Below are positions 12,673-23,795 of a stretch of 64,000 nt of DNA, piece after piece; within the stretch, counting starts at the first letter, position 1, and every line of letters begins with the position of its first letter. Origin of the DNA: Zychaea mexicana (lineage: Eukaryota; Mucoromycota; Mucoromycetes; Mucorales; Lichtheimiaceae); assembly GCF_025766255.1 (NCBI RefSeq), contig NW_026516672.1, forward strand, positions 372,001-436,000, written 5' to 3'. The position numbers were made by a program, and so were the translations under genes. The notes beneath the pieces are model-generated. The model was not told the DNA's origin, ran no database searches, and saw only the letters and a program-made list of their open reading frames with translations.

Positions 12673-13907
12673 GCGGTGGGAGACGTTGTCCATGGAGCTG
12701 CTCCTTGAGCGTGCTGGTGTTGGCGGGTTCTTTTGGTTAGTGTTCACCATGTAATTTGAAACCACATCTGCATCGAATAAGCGGCTTGCATGACGGTTGG
12801 CCATGTATGGCCGCTCCTTCAAGGCGCCAGGCCGCGGTGTTGGAAGCGGAAGATTGGCGTCAGGGTTTGTGGTGATGGTGGTGGTGGTAGATGATGAGGA
12901 GGAAGGCGTGGCATTGGCTGGCGACTGCAATATAGATAATAAATAAAACAGCAATAAATTTTTGTTTATGTGGAGAATGTAAATAATGAAGATCAGCAAT
13001 TAAGCGTTTCTTTTTTATTGTGTGTGCGGTGTTTGGTGTTCCGACGATACACACAGTCGTAGCAGCAGCAGCGACGGCGATGATGATAATAATAATAGCA
13101 AAATGGTACCTGAAAGCCAGAAGGTATGGATGGCAATGACTTGGTCGCGTAACTGAGATTGTATTGCAGCTGTTTTCGACGCTCTTTTTCTTCTTTGCGC
13201 TTTTGCCGTTTCAGCTTGCGCTTCTCGTGACACGGCGTACAATAGATGCCCTTATTATTATGATAGGTCATTTTAGTATCAGGCAAAGTTACACCACCAT
13301 TTATCGTTTACATATGCATTCGTGCAAGGAATGTTTGATGCTGCAACAGCGACGTGTGCAGTTGTGTAGGCTGTACCTTTGTTGTTTGAGTGAAGACGAG
13401 ATCTTCAATTCTGCGTTTGCATGATACACACCGAAAACAGCTTGCGTGATATGCCTCGTCACCTGACATGCAATTTTAAGGTACACACAGTAGCATATTA
13501 GCACCTTGCTTCTTCACCGTGTGTGTGTGTGTATATATGAGCCAGCTACAGAACCACTGTACCTGTCATGATAGCCTCATCGCGGATCACTTGTTTACAA
13601 ACATAGCAGTTGTATGAGCAGCTTTCGCATACCGGTCGACCGTCGCTCAACAATAACAGGTTGGACTCGCAGTCGGCAGAACGACGGCATTTGGCGCACG
13701 TAAAGCTAGAATACATACATTCGGTATCAATATCAGTGAGAAGCTGCGACACACGGTGGAGAGAGACCATACGAGGATTTACCAATCTAGATGGAAAAGA
13801 GCATCACCGAAAGCGATAACTGATCCCTCATCGATATCATTGTTACATCCGCTGCAGAGGGGTCCATACGCCCCATCGTCATCGACAAGGGACAATGTGG
13901 AAAACAT
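10296..13907 (-). CDS. LIM-LIM-C1-RhoGAP protein
   Basis: Seven exons in one continuous frame, complement(10296..10464, 10549..11939, 12121..12924, 13110..13250, 13377..13462, 13563..13705, 13783..13907), give 952 residues. Two LIM domains open the protein: the first C18-x2-C...H-x2-C-x2-C set is completed across the exon 1/2 junction, and the second runs from CYVC to YCTPC. A basic helix, a long S/T/P-rich linker with a polyQ run, and a coiled coil follow. A C1-type zinc finger (HAFHPASF...CDVC...CQGC...HAKC) starts near residue 690. The last 195 residues are a RhoGAP domain with the arginine-finger segment GIYRKSGG. Such proteins inactivate Rho-family GTPases at sites of polar growth and wall synthesis. 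LIM plus RhoGAP matches fungal Rga proteins; the added C1 finger suggests lipid-dependent recruitment. Confidence 0.9.
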
Positions 13908-14265
13908 ACTCTTGTGTATGGGATGGAGGAAGAAGAAGAAAAGGCCAAGAAGAGGGACAAGCGAGATGTGCGTGTGTGCGAAAGAGAGAGAAGAGAAAGA
14001 AAAGTGCAATGTGAAAAGGGAAATGGACGGCCATATACAGACGAAAACTGGAAACAAAATTTATTTGATCACATTGAAAGGCCTTTGTGGTCTGTGCTAC
14101 CAACGCACAGTAACGTAGATTTCTTTTCATTTTCAGCAGCTTTTTTTGCAAGAGAGAAGAGTGTCTGGACCGTTTCACTCTCTTTCTCTTTACTTTCTTT
14201 TTCATCACTGATACTCCAATACTACTTTTCACTGCTACCAGTACTACCAGATCCATCATGCTACA

Positions 14266-15186
14266 CTATAATGCTGCTGCTTGTTGCTGCATGAACTCGA
14301 TGTCCAGCTTTCTTCCCTCCTGCGTATTGCTTTGGTAGCACTGCAAGCACTTGGCCTCTATCGTTGATCGAAATGGGATACTGAATGTTGGCGAGATCTT
14401 GAAATATGCGTATTGCTGAAACAAACACCATTCGCCTTGTTCTTGCTTTGTTTTCATCGTCAGTGGCAACTGCTGCTGTTGACCGCAATGGCCGCTGATA
14501 CTGGTGGTGGTGGTAGCAGCAGCAGCAGCAGCAGCAATAGGTCCCACAAACTTATGGTCTGTTCCCATTGGCGCGACAGGCACCTTGCCACGCAAAGCAC
14601 TTGTATCACTGATGCCACGATACACTGTCACATCGCCAACCATGGCTGTATTGGCCCACGACTCGTTTCGGGTCACAATGCGCAATTCGCGTCGTTTGAT
14701 ATCAATCCAGGATTCATGACGAACCACCATTTCAGACATGCGGAGCGCTGTCTTGACCACAGCAGGCGTTTGCAAACGAACGCGTCGAACTATGCGTCGA
14801 ACGCCCACGCGGGGGATGATAGGCGTCTTGGCATCATCGCCACTGTCACGGCTAGGAGCCCCTACTGCTGTTATCGCCAAGGCAACTGTGTCCGAAGGCG
14901 GTAGCAGCTCTGGCGGTCTCTCAAGTTGCTTGGGTGCTTCACCTTCGGGAAACAGTTCGCAGTCTTGTCCATCATGATAGGGCACCGTGTTATCCACTAC
15001 ATCCTTCTGCTTGTCAGCGAGAAGAAGATCAAGATCGGCTTGAGAATAATAAGTTTCATCGAGCAAAATTTCGGAACTCTTCAGGATCGGAACGCGCTCA
15101 TGGGTTGGGTAGCGCTGTTGGTTGGCTCGTACAGCGAGGTCCCATGGATAGACGTACAGCATTCGCGATACAGATGTTGTGGTCAT
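14266..15186 (-). CDS. PRELI/MSF1-domain-like protein
   Basis: An intronless frame of 306 residues. Near the N-terminus MLYVYPWDLAVRANQQRYP resembles the opening strand and helix of PRELI/MSF1 (Ups) proteins, which begin with a Y-x-Y-PW-x2-V motif. Later R-R-V-R-L-Q-T...VVRHESWIDIKRRELRIVTRNESW and VGDVTVYRGI match the family's strand series. PRELI proteins carry phosphatidic acid or phosphatidylserine between mitochondrial membranes. The protein is longer than typical (about 175-220 residues) because of a charged insert at about 60-120 and an Ala/Thr/Gln-rich segment. A second Met at residue 9 is an alternative start. Family assignment rests on motif resemblance only, so a diverged or specialised member is likely. 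Confidence 0.6.
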   Translation of the reverse strand: MTTTSVSRMLYVYPWDLAVRANQQRYPTHERVPILKSSEILLDETYYSQADLDLLLADKQKDVVDNTVPYHDGQDCELFPEGEAPKQLERPPELLPPSDTVALAITAVGAPSRDSGDDAKTPIIPRVGVRRIVRRVRLQTPAVVKTALRMSEMVVRHESWIDIKRRELRIVTRNESWANTAMVGDVTVYRGISDTSALRGKVPVAPMGTDHKFVGPIAAAAAAATTTTSISGHCGQQQQLPLTMKTKQEQGEWCLFQQYAYFKISPTFSIPFRSTIEAKCLQCYQSNTQEGRKLDIEFMQQQAAAL

Positions 15187-15584
15187 GCTGCTCTTTTTTC
15201 AATGACTCGTACTGAAAGAAGATGCTGATAATGACGGGAAAGAGAGAAAGTAGGGATGGAAGAGAGAGATAGGAGACGACTTTAATACGTGACGTACACA
15301 TCATTTTTTTTGGTGCTTCCATATGTATTATGTGATGATGGTTGATCATCCGCCTCAACAAAGCAACAACAACAAAAACAAAAAGAAGCCGTTTCTCCTT
15401 TAACGACTGCCACTACTACTGCTATTGCTGCTCCTTCTTGCTTGAACGAGCAATCAGATTTCCGAAAGCGCAAAACTCAGCACTTGGGTTTTTTTTTTTT
15501 TTTGCCGGTAAACAAATCCTGCTTTTTCATTCGTTCTCTCCCCTTTTCTCTTTCTTCTTATTCTCAACCATCACACACTACAGC
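15187..15584. other. Divergent promoter region
   Basis: This interval separates the PRELI-like gene (-) from the small coiled-coil gene (+). It contains a T run at 15490-15502 and a CT-rich stretch up to 15575 that is typical of leaders in this window. No coding exon is seen. Confidence 0.5.
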
Positions 15585-15960
15585 ATGGCCGACGATAACA
15601 CTGACTTTTCCATGGACAGAGTGCCTGTCGACGTAGCACTTGCAGCACTTCAAAAACAAGTGAAAGAGTTACAGCGAGTGGCTGCCTGTAAGCGAAACAA
15701 TGGCTGATTACTGATTTTGCACCTTTGTTTTGAATTAACAATCTCCTTTTTATTTGTTTCTTCTCTCTCCAGCCGTTGCCCCGAAAGAGGCCGAAGCATC
15801 ACCATCATCATCAGCAGCAGCAGAAAACAACAGCGATACCGACTCGGAACAATTACAAAAACGTATCGCAGAACTCGAAAAGGCCAATGCCAAATCAGAA
15901 TACCGAATTGAATTCTTGTTGCGTGCATTGGATGCTCGTGATAACAGCAACAAGCAATAA
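15585..15960 (+). CDS. Small coiled-coil protein
   Basis: Two exons, 15585..15687 and 15773..15960, give 96 residues. The donor at 15688 (GTAAGC) and acceptor CAG before 15773 join in frame. The protein has an acidic start, a first heptad helix (VALAALQKQVKELQRVAA), a short Ala/Ser/Glu-rich linker, and a second helix (EQLQKRIAELEKANAKSEYR) ending in IEFLLRALDARD. It has no signal peptide or membrane segment. The two helices would form a coiled coil or helical hairpin, as in small cofactor or tether proteins. I do not recognise the family. It sits tail-to-tail with RPL15, with a gap of about 117 bp. Confidence 0.75.
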
Positions 15961-16077
15961 TAACAATAAAGCGATTTATTTTCACCACCCACACACATAC
16001 TCTCTCCTTTTTTTCCCACTACTATTACTACTGCTGCTCCTGCCATCATCGCACCACCATCACTGCCAATAGTCCAT

Positions 16078-17103
16078 TTAACGGTAACGACGGAGAGACA
16101 AGGTGTTGTTGCGCTTCCACGTAGCACGGCGACCACTGCCACTTGTCTTGGTGAATCGGTGACCCTTGTTCTTGCCACGGCTCTTCTTGCCAATGGCAGT
16201 GAGACCACGGGCCTCGCGACGCTTGTGGACGGAGTTGACGATCCAGTTGATGCGGGGGTCGCGACGGATAGCCTTGTGCGAGGGATCGACGAGAATGACT
16301 TCAAAGTACTTGTACGTGGCATCCTGGTTGATCCAGTACGTGTTCAACACGCGCAAATTGCCACAACGACGGCCAATGCGTTCTTCGGCGGTCGAGCGGA
16401 GCGAGCGCTGGTACTTGAGCTGGTTGACACCTTCGTGCACTGGCTTACCATAGGTGGCACCCTTAGGCACGGGTTTCTTGCGGCCACCACGACGGACGCG
16501 AATACGGTAAATAACATAGCCCTGCTTGGCCTGTATTCGTTTAAAAGCAAAAAGAGTGTGAATCAACATTTATCATTCCTTGTCATGAATATTCGAGACT
16601 TTTGAACGAAACTTACCTTGTAGCCCAAACGACGCGCCTTATCAGGGCGGGATGGGCGGGATGCACGATGAATCACATTTAATTGTCTAAATCATGATTT
16701 TTGTGCACATTGTTTGGTTATTTTCCTTGGCTGTGAGAGCTTTGCTTTTACAATAAGGGATTCATTGGATGAAACAGAGTGAGAAAAAAAAAGCAACTCA
16801 TATATACACATGTACAAAATCACTTGCAAAAAAAACCAGTGTCTATACACATGTACATACAAGCTGTTCCCCCTTTTTCTCTCGGATCTGAATCAAGCCT
16901 AAATAGATGTAACTACACCAACAATTAAAATGTTGTGTGTGTTGTACCTGTATTCCCAGCATCTCACACGAAGCAAGAATCGGAACACGTCCGATTGCTT
17001 CTTTCTGTAAAGTTCCTCAAGATATTTATAGGCTGTTGATAGTTAGCTTGTGTCCTCAGAGTAGTGACAACGGTTCGATCAAAAGAATCTACATACCACC
17101 CAT
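16078..17103 (-). CDS. RPL15: 60S ribosomal protein L15 (eL15)
   Basis: Four exons, complement(16078..16530, 16617..16686, 16948..17032, 17097..17103), give 204 residues, the normal eL15 length. The protein is a structural component of the large ribosomal subunit. Diagnostic stretches are [54 protein letters not shown] and the [18 protein letters not shown]-terminus. The first coding exon is only seven bases (ATGGGTG) and is joined to CC-TAT to rebuild Met-Gly-Ala, which decides the start. Introns near the start codon are common in fungal ribosomal protein genes. A (GGAT)n run and then a transposon end lie 190 bp upstream. Confidence 0.95.
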
Positions 17104-17125
17104 GTTGACAGTTTATATATAGCGA

Positions 17126-17158
17126 CGGATGGATGGATGGATGGATGGATGGATGGAT
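17126..17158. repeat. (GGAT)n microsatellite
   Basis: Eight or so tandem ATGG/GGAT tetranucleotides sit in the leader or promoter of RPL15, between its start codon and the transposon end at 17294. Confidence 0.9.
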
Positions 17159-17293
17159 GCGTTGGGTTGGATATTCGTCGTCGAAACGGTGGTTGTCGAG
17201 TACAAAAGCAAAGATGATATTGGATTTTGCCAAAATGAGAATGTCCGACATTAGTCGCTGATTGATGTCGTTCAACAATGATGGCGTTTAATC

Positions 17294-17342
17294 AATAAAG
17301 TCCTGCTCACGTGCCACGAACTTCGTTTATTATTACTTGTCG
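17294..17342 (+). repeat. Left terminal inverted repeat
   Basis: This starts AATAAAGTCCTGCTCACGTG and includes the near-palindrome ACGAACTTCGT. It pairs with 21122-21170. Confidence 0.9.
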
Positions 17343-17439
17343 CTTAGTAAAAAGATGGAAGACGACCTGTGTCCTACTTACTTCTTTTTCCTATTTAGAA
17401 TTTACTTTACAGAGATTCAGAATGAATATGCAATTTCTT

Positions 17440-18600
17440 TACGAAGATGACAAGGGCATGTTGTTGATGAGAATGGAGTTGAGCCCATGGACCTTGTTGT
17501 GGACGCGGAATTGTTTGCTATTAAAACAATAAGTTCTCGTACTCAATTCCTAAGGAATAAACCTCCAGAAAGACCTTCTAACCCTGTAGTGCATCCAATT
17601 GTAGATGACGAAAGGAACAACGATGTTGACTTGGAGCTATTCAATAAGAGATGCTATACGGTCTACTCTGTTAAAGACAAGACTCGATTTTTTCTAGCAA
17701 ATGCTTGAATGCTTCTGCCGCTGCGAGACAATTAGGCATTCATATCCGAGCAGCGCAGAGATGGATCAAACGTTATTACGAGGACCCTGAAAGCATCTTC
17801 GAGAAGAAGAAAAAGCAAGGTCGGCGTCGTATTCTTGGGGAGGAGCATAAGCAGTTTCTTTTAAATTACTTTGATGAGAATCCTTCTGCTGTTGTAACTG
17901 AAGTAGCAGAAAGTTTTATGCAAAGCTTTGCGGATCTTAGTGTTTCTCGTAGCATTATTTATAACTCCATTACAACTGAGTGCATTCTATCTATGAAACA
18001 GGCACAATTACAGCCTGTAGGCCTGTAGAAAGAGAAGATTCAACAAAGGTATGATTGGGTGCAAAAGTGGCAGCAGATGAATCAGCCTTTCATATCAATT
18101 TGAAACGGGGTATGGCTTGGTCAAAGAAAGGCACTCCTGCAATAGTTACAGTACCTACAACCAAGGCAAATGCAACTGCGATTTTAGGTGCAATATCGGC
18201 AACTGGCTTTATTAATGTTGGTCTGAGATTTCCTAAGCGTATTAAAAAGAGAAAGCTTGGCTGTGAAACTACTTAGGAACGGTAACAGGGCATTATTCGA
18301 GCTTTTTAAAGGCAACCATTGATAAAATGGACAAGTATTCAGATATGAAAGGACATTATCTTGTCATGGATAATGCTTCCAAGTCATAGCTCAACGGATA
18401 TAGGAAAGTATATTCACTCTCGAGGATATCGCTACGTCCACCTTCCTCCATATTTCCCTGAACTCCATCCAATTGAACAGTTCTGGTCTGTTGTCAAGAG
18501 TAAAGTTAAGCGAAATAAATTCTCCAAAGAGAATCACTTATGACAAGAATTAGTGAGGCATGTGATAGTTTATATTTGAATGATTTCGAAGGGTTCGCCT
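17440..18600 (+). pseudogene. Broken Tc1/mariner-type (IS630-related) transposase
   Basis: The reading frame is split into at least four pieces by frameshifts and stops. The N-terminal part has a helix-turn-helix (SAAARQLGIHIRAAQRWIKR, about 17711-17790). The catalytic domain is recognisable by three segments: ADESAFHINLKRG with the first Asp, GHYLVMDNA with the second Asp, and LPPYFPELHPIEQFW with the final Glu, followed by SVVKSKVKRNKF. This order and spacing is the DDE core of Tc1/mariner-like enzymes. With the frame broken it cannot make active transposase. The strand is opposite to the KDZ remnant. Confidence 0.85.
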
Positions 18601-19488
18601 CTCATTCAGCGAGATGCTTTGGTAAGTGCCTCAACAAAGAAAGGCTGTGAAATCTCCATGCCAAAAAAACGCCTCCAGCTGCACAATGACCTTAGATAAC
18701 TGGAAACATCCGGTAAAAACGGTGAATCTGAAGCATTTTTCAATTGTTTTCAGGAAATACAGAAGGGGATACAGTGAAAAATGAAGATGAGTGTCTGTTA
18801 GGCAACTACAGTAGAAGGGATTGTATTAGAGATAAGGAGGACAGAGATGGGAGAATAATGTAAATGCGTAAAAGGCGACTATTGTTGCAGATGTCGTTTC
18901 TTTGGAAAATGACTGTCGCGGTGGTCATCCAAGATCAGAGTCTCCCAGTATAAAACACTCATAAGTTCTTGTTTATACTTGTTCTGAGTGTTGGCGATAT
19001 CCATGCGATTTTTCCCCATGGAATGGTGATGAGGATTCTAACTACGGGAGTAAGTTGCTCTCTCCCTCCAGTGCACAAGGTGTTCAGTGAGGCTGGGCGT
19101 GCGCGAGAGACGATCCAACAAGTCTTCATCGACATGCGCATAAAGTTAAGTATTGTGTTATGCCTAATCGATAGCAAGACCGTGAGTGCACGGCTGGCAA
19201 TTGCACAATGATGGATATCAGAGGGTATCATGAGAGAAACTCCCTTGTAAGCAAGGAACTTTCCATCGTCCATCAGTTTCGTACCAAAAACGAGCATCTC
19301 CCGTCCACGCCATTGACACGTAATTGCAAAACTTGAATTTTGTTCCCAAAAAGAGTGGGAGCTGGATTTCACTTGGATACTCGTAATGCTGTCGTGTTTG
19401 CTTTTTCACGTCAAATATAATAAGCTTATATCATTTATGCTTTCGAGTACTGAATCGATGACATCCAGTTAGGCATGGTGAATCTTTG
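18601..19488. other. Transposon interior without readable gene
   Basis: Between the mariner relic and the KDZ C-terminal relic, an open frame of 137 residues exists on the minus strand (18959-19372), but I recognise no KDZ or other transposase motif. It is probably decayed transposon sequence. Confidence 0.5.
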
Positions 19489-19489
19489 T

Positions 19490-20940
19490 TAGGAGCCAAG
19501 ACAATCTGCTTTTCTAAATGGTGCTTTTTGATCCTCAATTAGCCACTCCCCATCGATCATGCCAAAGCCTTTAACCAGACGAGGATGGAAGTGAACTTGG
19601 CAAGTAAAATTATGCCCAGTGATAAGAAAAATGCCCACTGCGATGGGGGCATCTTCAATATCTCTCAGCGATGGTTTTTTCTGAAAGAACATAAAATTAG
19701 AGAACAAAAGACGTCTGCGTACATATTGAAGTAAGATGACGATTAGTTACTTTAAGGTACTTCGCAGCTTGCAATCCACATCGTACATAATACGTATGTT
19801 GCTGCCATACGTTTTAGTATCCGTCACTTTCTTTAAAACACTTAAAACGTAGGTATAGCTACACATAGGGAATATAACAAAACTACAAGAAAAACTCTAC
19901 CTCAGATATAGCTCTTGGGAGACTCGTCTCCAAATGAGATTTTCTTAACAGATCTCACTAGTTACAAACTAGGAATATAATACGAATCAAACAGAAATAC
20001 AGGTCGTGACAAATCCACTAACCAAGAAAACAAATAATAATCAATACAAATTATATGGAAATACAGAGAATAGCACTAAACTACGGGTGACACTCACACG
20101 CAGGGCTGCTTCTTGAGGCTGAGGAGAGTTCTGTCAAAAACCGGCAGTGCATCGTTTAAGCGAGACTTGAACGACGCAGGAACCTAGAAAGCCAACAAGA
20201 GTATGTTTATATCCTAGATAAAAGTTGCCTTATAAACGATAGTACCTCTTCCTCAAAATCGGCTTCAGCCCACTTGGCGATGCTGTGCACCGAGACACGG
20301 CAAATATAATGCAGATTGTGGATTGTCTGCATTAGTTTTATATGCACTGCATGCCCAGGGTTTTGCGGCGTCAAAGGAAACATATGACGACGCATCAAAA
20401 CTAGTGGTAAGATAAAGTCGGGGCATACTTTGCAGTATTTGATGCTGAATTGCCGAATGCCTAAACAGACGAGAAAGCTTGTTTGTTCGTTGCTTTTCTT
20501 GGAGAAACCTTGAAATAACGCTTACCACATTTAAAGATACAAGTAACCTCTTTACTGGCTTTCTTATCATCATCACAACCACACATCGCTGCTTCAACAG
20601 GCTCGAGTGCCTCGGGGACCGGCGCTTGCTTATACCCTTCTTTATAGGCCTTAACTAACCCGGGGAAAAGGCCAGCCCAACGCACTGCACGCTTGGCAGC
20701 AGCACTTTGACGTCTTGGCTGACCGTCAACATCGTCATCTTCATCGTCAGTGTCTACGCACTGCGTTGGTTGGGGATCAACGTTTGCTGATTGCGTCTGG
20801 CGAACTTCAAAAGGCGTAATGTTGTCATTGGCAGTCGTCGTCTCTATGTTTCTTACTAGCTTGATAATTTTCGCCCCCTTTTCTGAAACTTTATACACGG
20901 TTGTTGTTTGCTTGCGTTTTTTAACTATTCTTGATGACAT
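19490..20940 (-). pseudogene. Internally deleted KDZ transposase with CxC-type zinc region
   Basis: Exons complement(20526..20940), (20246..20460) and (about 20098..20183) splice in frame with GT-AG borders. They encode a basic N-terminus (MSSRIVKKRK), an acidic linker, cysteine pairs, then CPDFILPLVLMRRHMFPLTP and a helical QTIHNLHYICRVS segment, as in the N-terminal cysteine cluster associated with KDZ transposases. A later piece (about 19490-19677) carries the hallmark GHNFTCQVHFHPRLVKGFG followed by MIDGE, which corresponds to the KDZ motif H-x-CQ...PR...GFG..DGE. The middle of the enzyme is missing, and a stop follows the motif, so the copy is probably inactive. The intact first three exons suggest fairly recent decay. 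Confidence 0.75.
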
Positions 20941-21121
20941 TGATTACTGATACTGATAATAGAAAACTGAGGGTTGGATTATTTCAGGCACACTCAGCCA
21001 CTTTCTGCATAAGCGGAAAACCGATTAGCCGTTTGATTGCCGTATCAGAACACTGGGCGCCGCAAATTTTAGCTCAGAATAACTTTTATTGCGGAACCAT
21101 TGTTGCTGGGACTCCTGGGAC

Positions 21122-21170
21122 CGGCAAGTAATAATAAACGAAGTTCGTGACACGTGAGCAGGACTTTATT
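21122..21170 (-). repeat. Right terminal inverted repeat
   Basis: Reverse complement of 17294-17342 with two mismatches. It ends AGCAGGACTTTATT at the outer edge. Confidence 0.9.
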
Positions 21171-21311
21171 TCTGGATCGATCGCCATCATGAACGACATC
21201 AAACTCAAAATCAGCGACTTCACTTTTTGAAATGACTATGTGCAATTTAAATATGTATAGCAAGGACTTTTTCCAACATTTTTTTATTATGATTTATATT
21301 CACTACTCGAT

Positions 21312-23382
21312 TCACAGTACATCAATGTCTTCTGTATCTCCAAAGACTTCATTATTGGTATCTTCATCGTCCGTCACCACTGCTGCCGGCGATGCTGCTG
21401 TTGTTACAGTTGCAGCAGCCGCTGCGGTTCCAAAGGCTGCTCCTACGCCTGTTACAGCAGTGGTAGTGGTAGTTGGATTGGAGAGTGTTGTTGTTGCGGG
21501 CGGCCGGCCATTACGGAGAGCAAGCATTGCCTGTATGCCATCCCCACGATGTAATCTGGACAGCACGTCTGTTGGTATATCGATATGCGCAAGCTCTGCA
21601 TGTCTTTGTAGGATATTTTGTTGTGGTGGTGGTAACGCTTGTTGCAGTTGATGATGATGATTAGGATGATGCTGATGATTAATGTTATTATTAGTGACAT
21701 TATTGCTGTTATTGAGATGCATGGGATTTTGTTGCTGTTGCTGTTGCTGTTGTTGATGCTGAAGGGCCTCAGAGTTCATGGCCGCTAATTGATTCAAATA
21801 GGCTCGCAAATCCCGTACACCGCGTCCAGAGAACACGCAAAAGACACTTCGCTGCTGTGGTGAAAACTCTTTTGGTGGCGTGCGACGGAACCGTTGGAAG
21901 TCAGGCCGCAGAAATGCAGGTACTGATGTGAGACTCAAATGGGTGAGCTTTTCGCAGAAATTGACAAGCTGCATGATAGCGGGTATCGTGAGCCGTGAAC
22001 AGTAGCTAAGATGCACTCGTTCAAGCGAATTGGCGATCCGTGCATGACTCGTGAGCGCATAAATAGCCTGATCCGTGATATTTTGGCATTTGACCAGTCC
22101 GATCCGTTTCAATTTCGGCAGTGTGGCCAATTCCACGACGGAGCGGTCCGTGAGCTGGCCACAGCAGGCCAGATCCAGATACCGAATGCGGGTGCAATGA
22201 CGTGCCAATTCGACAATGGAATAATCCGTCAGTCGGAGACAGTGGCCCAAATGCAGATAGTGCAGGTAGCGGCCCAGGTGGCAGATCGCAAGCACGCTTT
22301 CGTCGGTGATGTTGTGGCATTTGTTCAGCACAAGGTTGCGGATCTTGGGTGCTGCTGCGATGATCTGGCGCACGGCGCTGTCGGTGATGGACTGGATCGA
22401 TGTCAGGTCTAGGATGCGCAGTTGGTCGTAGTAGTGGTTGCCCGTCGTTGGCAGTATGGTCAGCGCAGACTCCGTAAAGGCGGAATCCGTAATCTCGGTG
22501 CAGTTGTTCAGGCGGAACTCACGAAGCTCACCGCTGTACTTGAACACCTCCAGCAGTGACTTGTTGGTAATCTCACAGTTCATAAGGTCGATTTCGAGTA
22601 GTGCCGGACAGTGTTTTGCCAATGACACGACAGACGGGTCGGATACTTTGACGCAGTTGTTTAGTTTGATCTAGTATTTGAGAAATGTCAGGAACCGAAC
22701 AAGTTAACGTGATGATTCTAATAATAACAAACATGCTCCCCCTCCCTCCCCTTTTCCATGCATACACACGCTTCCAGATACCAATGAGTATACTAATATT
22801 TACCCTTCGTAAGCCAACACAGGACTCTGATAGCATGACGACACCTTCATCCGTAATGCTCTCAAAGCGCCGCGGCCCATCTTTACACATGCTGAGATTG
22901 AGGCCTTGCAGATTTGGACATATCTCGGCTATTCGCTTAATACTGACGTCGGTGACGTTTGTCACATCACCGAGATCCATCGATACGAGACACCTCCGCA
23001 CTTTATTTCCCAAAAAGCCTGTTATGCCGTCATCCGTTAGGTTCGAGCAACCGGTCAACGTGACCCGTTCTAACCGTTCGCATTCGTGCAGACTGGTCAG
23101 GTGAGCATCTTGAACGTGCGTAGCCAACAACGACAGGTTGATTCGGCGGATAAAGCTCGTATAAGGAAACAATAGTTTGGGCCGATTCGCTTGTTCTAAG
23201 ACGTTGCAAAAGCTCACCCAGGCTGACGATCGGACGAAATTGGGTTTGTACCAGAGTAGTTCAACTGCATGGAGGCTCCATGACTTGCAGGACAGTGCAC
23301 AGCTCGAAAGGTCGGATGGATGGGACAGATATTTTAAAATGTGGACAATGAGTTCTGAAGGTATATTTTGTGCCGTCGACAT
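21312..23382 (-). CDS. GRR1: GRR1-like F-box/leucine-rich-repeat protein
   Basis: Two exons, complement(21312..22670, 22804..23382), give 645 residues. The N-terminus is an F-box (IPSELIVHILKYLSHPSDLS, residues 7-26, ending CKSW), which binds Skp1. About a dozen cysteine-containing leucine-rich repeats follow (L..L.L..C..ITD..), from residue about 95 to 450, and form the substrate-binding arc. A ...FSGRGVRDLRAYLNQL segment after the repeats, then a Q/N/H-rich tail, is typical of fungal Grr1. Grr1 is the SCF substrate receptor for G1 cyclins and nutrient-sensing regulators. The intron has GTAAAT/TAG borders. A possible upstream N-terminal exon (ATG at 23921, polyQ) is discussed in the findings; the ATG at 23382 is the conservative start. 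Confidence 0.9.
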
Positions 23383-23754
23383 TTGGAGGTGTAAATGAAG
23401 GCTTGGCTGGTTCTTGGGTGTCTTTGGATAAGAAGAAACGAGGGGGGACCTGGAGGGATATATGAAGACGGCGAGGAATGAAGAAAGAGAGTGAGTGTGT
23501 GGATTGGGTGTATAGGTGTGAGAAAGAGAGGGAGAGAAAGAAAAGCCCACCGGTTACGGAATGTCCTTGAATTTATCGTACAAGAAAATAGAAAGCAAAA
23601 AGCAAGAGTGTAAGAAATAAAAGAAGACGGGCAAAACACAAAATTAAAAAAGCGTTGAAAAAGCCAAAAGGGGAAAAAGAGGAGAGAAGAAGGGGTCTCT
23701 GTTGAAATTGTTTGTAGTAAGTGATATCCGCCTTTTCTGTTACTCGCAGGTACA

Positions 23755-23795
<41 letters not shown>

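Larger units (their letters stand above)
17294..21170. mobile_element. TIR-bounded DNA transposon, KDZ type, with a nested Tc1/mariner copy
   Basis: The ends are near-perfect inverted repeats: 17294-17342 begins AATAAAGTCCTGCTCACGTG, and 21122-21170 is its reverse complement with two mismatches over about 49 bp. The 3.88-kb interior holds the remains of a KDZ (Kyakuja-Dileera-Zisupton) transposase on the minus strand at about 19490-20940, and a frameshifted Tc1/mariner-type transposase on the plus strand at about 17440-18600. The outer repeats probably belong to the KDZ element, with the mariner copy nested, but the reverse cannot be excluded. No clear target-site duplication flanks the repeats (GTTTAATC left, TCTGGATC right). 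The element separates the RPL15 promoter from the 3' end of the GRR1-like gene. Confidence 0.8.

Noticed and set aside
13879..14294. Frames on both strands between the RhoGAP and PRELI-like genes
   Set aside because: Low-complexity CT/GA leader sequence of the RhoGAP gene.
17130..17160. (GGAT)n run considered as a telomere-like or CRISPR-like repeat
   Set aside because: It is a simple tetranucleotide microsatellite without spacers.
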